Shown here piece by piece: positions 6,702 through 10,106 of a stretch of 10,106 nucleotides of DNA (the stretch's first letter is position 1; the number at the start of each line of letters is the position of its first letter). The DNA lies in NCBI GenBank assembly GCA_002382025.1, contig DFZB01000016.1, forward strand, positions 1 to 10,106, given 5' to 3'. The notes under the pieces are model-generated. The model had not been told where the DNA came from, did not search any database, and worked only from the letters and a program-made list of their open reading frames with translations. The position numbers and the translations under genes were made by a program. Source of the DNA: Patescibacteria group bacterium UBA4067. Its GTDB lineage: Bacteria > Patescibacteriota > Minisyncoccia > Minisyncoccales > Minisyncoccaceae.

Positions 6702-7946
6702 TAAATCTTTAAGATTTTGCCTTACTCTTTCTTCCTTAGAAGAAGATTTCTGAGAAGAACCAGAAGATACTTGTTGTACTGCTCTTTGACCAAGTATTTG
6801 CATGGCCGCTATTAATTCTAATAACGTTGAACTTCCTGATCCTCCTGAAGTTCTAATGTCGGCAAACTGTTTTCCCTCTATGGCCATTTGTCGATGGACC
6901 ATGTCTTCAGCTGCTTTCCAATAGACTCCGTATTTTTGTTCGAATTCGTTTGGATTTTCTCTGATTTTGTTTTGAATTTCCTCTTCAGTGAGACCAATAT
7001 TTTTGCTTAATATTTGCATTATTGGTCCCGCAACCTCCATTGCTCGCTTATAGCTTTTAGCCCGAGCCTCTACTTCAATTGCCTGCTTTTCAAATTCAGC
7101 AACGGCCTTTCTGGTAGACGCTTCAGTATATCTCTTGTCTGATGGTTCAATTTGAACCACCTTCATCTTTACTACTTGGACTCCGAAATCGTCCTTAATT
7201 TTATCGATTATTGGACGCATTTCTGTCTCAAAATAGTCTCCAAGGGCAACGCTTCCAGAAAGATTAATCCATTCAAGATAGTTTCTCTTTCTGATTTGGT
7301 CCCTAACCCCACCTTGAATAAGATTTGCGCTACTGCCATACCAATTTTGGATTTTAAATATCGCCTTGACCGGGTTGACAATTTTCATTTCAACAGCCAA
7401 ACCAATATTAATTGGCATAACACTAATGTCTTCGGCAGACAAAACCCCAATATAATAGAAATAGGACTTTACGAGCACACTTCTAAGAACTTCTTCTTTG
7501 AATACGCTCTTTCCTTGTTCTGTATATTTTGTCCATTTCTGCCTGTAGACATGTCTCCGCTGAAACGGCCAGAGAAAAAGACACATTCCCTTAATTTCTC
7601 TTTGCTTCAATGTTGCATTGTTTTCTTCAACAATGTTCCATTCTTCGTCAAGACCGAAATATTTCAGCTTAAGGAAAAGCTTTTTAAATCCCATTCCCTC
7701 AACAATAATGGTGGCAAACCCTTCTTCTGGAAAGGTACCAAACACATCGTTTGGCGCCCAGATAAAATAGAGAACAACGAATGCAATGATTGGAACAATA
7801 ATTATTCCAATTATTCCTCCGACAATACCAGTAAATACTGCTAAAACAATAGCAATAATCACAGAGATTGCAACGATTACAAAGCCTTTTAAGAAAGCTT
7901 TTTTCTCCGCTACAAACTTCTCATCCATCTCTTTAACAGATGACAT
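6690..7946 (-). CDS. SPFH/Band 7 (stomatin/flotillin-like) membrane protein
   Basis: 418 residues from the ATG at 7946. Two adjacent hydrophobic segments at about 20-63, with GG in the middle, form a membrane anchor or hairpin. An SPFH/Band 7 domain spans about 72-270, with NPVKAIFKIQNW, a basic RDQIRKR stretch, and FGVQVVKMKVVQIEPSDKR at its end, as in stomatins and prohibitins. A charged Ala/Glu-rich helix follows (AVAEFEKQAIEVEARA, about 281-296), the usual oligomerising coiled coil. A Gly/Ser-rich C-terminal region with a hydrophobic helix (LLELIAAMQILG) comes last. Such proteins form large membrane rings that organise lipid domains and partner enzymes; the partner here is unknown. A TTG start at 7973 is possible, but the ATG at 7946 has AAGGAG eight bases upstream and is preferred. 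Hand-counted 60-base rows give 38-48% GC (7021, 7141, 7201, 7681), against 15-25% in sampled flanking rows. With its own promoter and terminator it is a self-contained unit, unlike its neighbours. Confidence 0.5.
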   Translation of the reverse strand: MSSVKEMDEKFVAEKKAFLKGFVIVAISVIIAIVLAVFTGIVGGIIGIIIVPIIAFVVLYFIWAPNDVFGTFPEEGFATIIVEGMGFKKLFLKLKYFGLDEEWNIVEENNATLKQREIKGMCLFLWPFQRRHVYRQKWTKYTEQGKSVFKEEVLRSVLVKSYFYYIGVLSAEDISVMPINIGLAVEMKIVNPVKAIFKIQNWYGSSANLIQGGVRDQIRKRNYLEWINLSGSVALGDYFETEMRPIIDKIKDDFGVQVVKMKVVQIEPSDKRYTEASTRKAVAEFEKQAIEVEARAKSYKRAMEVAGPIMQILSKNIGLTEEEIQNKIRENPNEFEQKYGVYWKAAEDMVHRQMAIEGKQFADIRTSGGSGSSTLLELIAAMQILGQRAVQQVSSGSSQKSSSKEERVRQNLKDLGLD

Positions 7947-7954
7947 TTTTTCTT

Positions 7955-7960
7955 CTCCTT
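7955..7960 (-). promoter_or_regulatory. Strong ribosome binding site that sets the SPFH start
   Basis: On the minus strand AAGGAG ends eight bases before the ATG at 7946. It is the only clear Shine-Dalgarno site I see in the window, and it favours this ATG over the TTG at 7973. Confidence 0.5.
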
Positions 7961-7982
7961 TTTTGGTTTTCAAATTACAATA

Positions 7983-7996
7983 ATCCCATTAGGGAT
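7983..7996. repeat. Short inverted repeat at the SPFH transcript start
   Basis: ATCCC-ATTA-GGGAT is a perfect 5-base inverted repeat with a 4-base loop. It begins at about the predicted first base of the SPFH transcript (near 7996). It could be a repressor operator or a 5' hairpin that stabilises the mRNA; a chance repeat cannot be excluded. Confidence 0.5.
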
Positions 7997-8002
7997 ACTT
8001 TA

Positions 8003-8031
8003 ATTATAAAAGATTTTGTCTTTTTTGTCAA
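8003..8031 (-). promoter_or_regulatory. Perfect-consensus sigma-70 promoter of the SPFH gene
   Basis: On the minus strand TTGACA (8031-8026), a 17-base spacer and TATAAT (8008-8003) match the bacterial housekeeping consensus at all 12 positions with ideal spacing. The predicted start near 7996 gives a leader of about 50 bases carrying the hairpin and the AAGGAG site. Confidence 0.5.
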
Positions 8032-8039
8032 TGTCGCTC

Positions 8040-8069
8040 TTGATAAACTACTCTCTTCTGTGATAAAAT
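8040..8069 (+). promoter_or_regulatory. Probable promoter of the PrgI-VirB4 operon
   Basis: TTGATA (8040-8045, five of six consensus), an 18-base spacer and TAAAAT (8064-8069) preceded by TGA, an extended -10 (TGN), lie upstream of the ATG at 8082. The predicted start near 8076 would leave a leader of only about six bases. It diverges from the SPFH promoter, with the two -35 boxes about nine bases apart. Confidence 0.5.
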
Positions 8070-8081
8070 ATAAATATTAAT

Positions 8082-8537
8082 ATGGAAGAAAAACCAACAA
8101 AAGAATTCTTTTGGAAAACATATGAAAAGCTTCCTGAAGATTTAAAAGAAGCTATCTTCTCCGAAAGCAATAATGAAGCAGTCAAAACAATTTGTTCTCG
8201 TTTTGACTTATCAGAAGACCAAACTTCTTTAATTGCAAAATATACAGGAAGAGTTTTAATGGGTCTTCTTCCTTTGAAAGAGTTGCCCATTACATTAGAA
8301 TTAGAATTAAATATTGATGAAAAAGTTGTTGAAGATATTATTAAAGAATTAACCTATGCTATTTTTAAACATTTGCGAGTTTCTTTGAATAAAATATATA
8401 GTGATAATTATTTTGATAATATTCCAATAGAAGAAGATACAAAAATTAAAAAAAGTGCTATAATAAACAAGGAACAAAAACCAAAAGAAGAACCAACCAA
8501 ATACGAAGAATATGATCCTTATAGGGAAACATTATAA
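8082..8537 (+). CDS. Small helical protein preceding prgI, function unknown
   Basis: 151 residues, with no signal peptide or membrane helix, so probably cytoplasmic. A compact helical core spans about 6-107, with AVKTICSRFDLSEDQ and GRVLMGLLPLKELP followed by an amphipathic region (DEKVVEDIIKELTYAIFKHL). A charged, Lys/Glu/Pro-rich, probably disordered tail follows from about 110 to the end. I recall similar small helical proteins beside PrgI in CPR genomes, but I know of no assigned function. The core resembles part of the small protein at 6267-6674. It is the first gene of the second plus-strand operon: its stop is two bases before the PrgI start, which argues for coupled translation and a role in the same complex. 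There is no Shine-Dalgarno site, and the probable promoter leaves almost no leader. The gene is well supported; the function is not. Confidence 0.5.
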   Translation: MEEKPTKEFFWKTYEKLPEDLKEAIFSESNNEAVKTICSRFDLSEDQTSLIAKYTGRVLMGLLPLKELPITLELELNIDEKVVEDIIKELTYAIFKHLRVSLNKIYSDNYFDNIPIEEDTKIKKSAIINKEQKPKEEPTKYEEYDPYRETL

Positions 8538-8539
8538 TC

Positions 8540-8947
8540 ATGCCATTTCAAGTACCACAATTCATAGACCATGATCCTAAAATTCTAGGACCATTCACTT
8601 TAAAACAAAGCCTTTATATCGGTATCGCGTTAGGAATTTCTTTTTTTCTTTATTTTTCTTTAGCTCAAACAAACTTCTTTTTATACGTTCTTGTTTGTGG
8701 TCTTGTTTTCGGAGCAGCCATTGCTCTAGCATTTATTAAAATTGAAGGATTAGCAATTCCATTAGTTATTAAAAATTTCATTAATTTTAACTTAAACACA
8801 AAAATGTACAGATGGGAAAGAAAAGAAACTCCTGTTTTTCTACCAACTAAAAAATCGAATAAAATAGAAGTTAAAGAAGAAAAAACAAAATTAAAAATTA
8901 AAAAAGGTGGAAGGATTGATCAATTAAATAAAAAAATATATTATTAA
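8540..8947 (+). CDS. PrgI family protein (VirB3-like T4SS membrane component)
   Basis: 135 residues. It begins FQVPQFID, then KILGPFTLKQ (14-23), the N-terminal signature of the PrgI family. Two membrane helices follow at about 25-42 and 47-66, then a polar region with YRW (90-92) and a Lys-rich tail. PrgI proteins are small inner-membrane subunits of Gram-positive and CPR-type T4SSs, encoded directly before VirB4/TraC ATPases and regarded as VirB3 counterparts. That is the order here: the next gene encodes the VirB4 N-terminal domain and the two overlap by one base (TAATG). AGGG lies about 13 bases before the ATG, too far to be a convincing ribosome binding site, so translation probably couples to the upstream gene. 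This call is firm. Confidence 0.5.
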   Translation: MPFQVPQFIDHDPKILGPFTLKQSLYIGIALGISFFLYFSLAQTNFFLYVLVCGLVFGAAIALAFIKIEGLAIPLVIKNFINFNLNTKMYRWERKETPVFLPTKKSNKIEVKEEKTKLKIKKGGRIDQLNKKIYY

Positions 8948-9588
8948 TGTCTATAACATCTCAACAATTTATTCCCGTAGAACAAATAAGAGAAGGGGTG
9001 ATGATAATGAAAGATAGATCATTGAAGGGGATCTTAATGATTTCTTCTATTAATTTTGCTTTGAAGTCTGAAGAAGAACAAAGTGCTATTATTTTTAATT
9101 TTCAAAACTTTCTTAATTCTTTGGATTTTTCTTGCCAAATAATTGTCAATTCAAGAAAAGTAAATATTACTGGCTATATCGATAAAATTAGGAATTTAGA
9201 AAATGAACAAAAAAATGAACTTCTTAAAATTCAAACTGCTGATTACAGAAAATTCATCGAAGAAATCATAGCAGAAGATTCTATTATGAGTAAAAACTTT
9301 TATGTAGTTGTTCCTTATTATCCTTTATTAGAATTGTCTAATAGCCCTCAAACAAAAAAACAATCTGCTGCTAATGTTACAGCTAGCTTAACTGAACAAA
9401 ATTTTCAAACAGGAAAATATCAATTATGGCAAAGAATGGAATACATATCATTAGGATTAAAACGTTGTGGTCTAAAATCAGTCACCTTAAACACAGAAGA
9501 TATTGTTGAGCTTTTGTGGAGCTTACATCACCCAAAACAAGCAGAAATGGGTTATTATCCTGATTTGCCACCTGAATTAATAAAATAA
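8947..9588 (+). CDS. TraC-like protein: stand-alone VirB4 N-terminal domain
   Basis: 213 residues. The sequence resembles the extreme N-terminal part of VirB4/TraC ATPases. It opens with QFIPVEQIREGVMIMKD and GILMISSINF, then a stretch ending FLNSLDF (55-61), CQIIVNSRKV, a helical YRKFIEEIIAEDS segment, NFYVVVPYY, and LLWSLHHP (189-196) near the end. It has no Walker A or B motif and is far too short to be an ATPase. The gene directly after encodes a protein that starts where this domain would normally continue, so the two together rebuild the classic VirB4 N-terminal region. Separate TraC-like and VirB4 genes are a known arrangement in CPR and some Gram-positive systems. It should act at the cytoplasmic face of the membrane with PrgI and VirB4. 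The ATG overlaps the PrgI stop by one base; there is no Shine-Dalgarno site. Confidence 0.5.
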   Translation: MSITSQQFIPVEQIREGVMIMKDRSLKGILMISSINFALKSEEEQSAIIFNFQNFLNSLDFSCQIIVNSRKVNITGYIDKIRNLENEQKNELLKIQTADYRKFIEEIIAEDSIMSKNFYVVVPYYPLLELSNSPQTKKQSAANVTASLTEQNFQTGKYQLWQRMEYISLGLKRCGLKSVTLNTEDIVELLWSLHHPKQAEMGYYPDLPPELIK

Positions 9589-9591
9589 AAT

Positions 9592-10106
9592 ATGAATTTA
9601 TTTAAACAACAAAAAAAACAAAAACTATTTGAACAAGAAACCACTGGTATAAAAGATATTATTGCTCCTTCAGTAATAGAGGTTAATCAGAACTATGTAA
9701 ATTTAGAAGAAAAAATAGCTAAAACATATTTTGTTTTTTCTTATCCTCGTTATTTATCCATGGGCTGGTTAGCACCAATTATTAACATGGATATTGCTTT
9801 TGACTTGTCTTTCTTTTTTCATCCAATTGAAACAGGAACAATATTAAGGCAGCTAAGAAAAAGCGTAACTGAAGTACAATCAGAAATAATTGAAAGGCAA
9901 GAAAAAGGCTTGATCAGAGAGCCTGCATTAGAAGTTGCCTATCAAGATCTAGAAGATCTTCGTGACAAACTTCAAACAGCTCAAGAAAAAATGTTTAAAT
10001 TTGGATTATATATTACTGTTTATGCTGACACTAAAAAAGAATTAGAAATAATTGAAACAAAAATTAGATCTGTTCTTGAATCAAGATTAATATATATTAA
10101 ACCAGC
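9592..10106 (+). CDS. virB4: VirB4-type T4SS ATPase, N-terminal part only (cut by window edge)
   Basis: I translated this by hand from the ATG at 9592; it stays open to the right edge, with 171 full codons. After a Lys/Gln-rich start it has KDIIAPSVIEV, YPRYLSMGWLAPI, a DLSFFFHPIE strand, a long charged helix containing VAYQDLEDLRDKLQ, and MFKFGLYITVYADTKKELE, all typical of the VirB4/TraC domain that precedes the HerA/FtsK-like ATPase core. Walker A and B motifs lie beyond the window, so ATPase activity is inferred from the family only. VirB4 powers pilus assembly and substrate transfer at the inner membrane. The gene starts three bases after the TraC-like stop, and the same operon supplies PrgI. 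No Shine-Dalgarno site is present. The family call is confident; the full length and any C-terminal domains are unknown. Confidence 0.5.
   Translation, partial: MNLFKQQKKQKLFEQETTGIKDIIAPSVIEVNQNYVNLEEKIAKTYFVFSYPRYLSMGWLAPIINMDIAFDLSFFFHPIETGTILRQLRKSVTEVQSEIIERQEKGLIREPALEVAYQDLEDLRDKLQTAQEKMFKFGLYITVYADTKKELEIIETKIRSVLESRLIYIKP

Noticed and set aside
7152..7844. A 230-codon open frame on the plus strand opposite the SPFH gene.
   Set aside because: It lies wholly inside a well-supported gene on the other strand, has no promoter or ribosome binding site, and its translation has no recognisable domain; it is a by-product of the SPFH codon use.
7947..7973. TTG start at 7973 for the SPFH protein, adding nine residues.
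   Set aside because: The added residues are Lys/Glu-rich and encoded by the AAGGAG site itself, which is ideally spaced for the ATG at 7946.
437..10106. Recoded UGA (glycine), as in Gracilibacteria/SR1.
   Set aside because: All long frames are intact without reading TGA as sense, Trp uses TGG, and all complete genes end in TAA.
1..10106. CRISPR arrays, tRNA or rRNA genes, insertion sequence ends, attachment sites.
   Set aside because: No regularly spaced repeats, cloverleaf or rRNA-like segments, transposase or integrase frames, or matching terminal repeats were seen; almost all of the window is coding.

Overview
The window looks like part of a type IV secretion (T4SS) / pilus locus from a Candidate Phyla Radiation (Patescibacteria, Parcubacteria-like) genome. 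The lineage is inferred from four things. The DNA is very AT-rich, and every complete gene ends in TAA. Most genes lack a Shine-Dalgarno site. The gene set is familiar from CPR genomes: VirB2-like pilins with long cysteine-rich tails, a TrbL/VirB6-like channel protein, PrgI, a detached VirB4 N-terminal domain, and VirB4. TGA is never read as sense, so the glycine-UGA code of Gracilibacteria/SR1 is not in use.

Layout. (1) Positions 1-4161, minus strand, form one apparent operon read leftward from a good promoter at 4196-4224. It holds a small three-helix membrane protein, a 1109-residue secreted cysteine-rich protein with a pilin-like N-terminus, and a second pilin-like protein cut by the window's left edge. 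(2) Positions 4234-6674, plus strand, hold a TrbL/VirB6-like polytopic protein and a small helical protein of unknown function. (3) Positions 6690-7946, minus strand, hold an SPFH/Band 7 membrane protein with its own consensus promoter, a strong ribosome binding site and a terminator. Its base composition is clearly less AT-rich than its neighbours. (4) Positions 8082-10106, plus strand, hold a small helical protein, PrgI, a TraC-like VirB4 N-terminal-domain protein and the start of VirB4, tightly packed as an operon and cut by the right edge.

How the parts may work together. VirB4 with its companion N-terminal-domain protein would drive the system from the cytoplasmic face. PrgI (VirB3-like) and the TrbL-like protein would form the inner-membrane part. 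The pilin-like proteins would provide the surface part. The ATPase motifs of VirB4, and any coupling ATPase, relaxase or peptidoglycan hydrolase, lie outside the window, so whether the system moves DNA, protein or only builds a surface structure cannot be settled here.

Most notable points: the giant pilin-anchored cysteine-rich protein with an internal duplication and an EF-hand-like loop; the face-to-face overlapping promoters between the surface and channel operons; the compositionally distinct SPFH unit that splits the two plus-strand T4SS operons; and two small uncharacterised helical proteins that may be distant paralogs. No RNA genes, CRISPR arrays, insertion sequences or attachment sites were seen. 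No gene-free stretch exceeds 300 bases. [Form note: the original answer gave no feature confidence values; the 0.5 in every feature is a placeholder required by the schema, not an estimate.]
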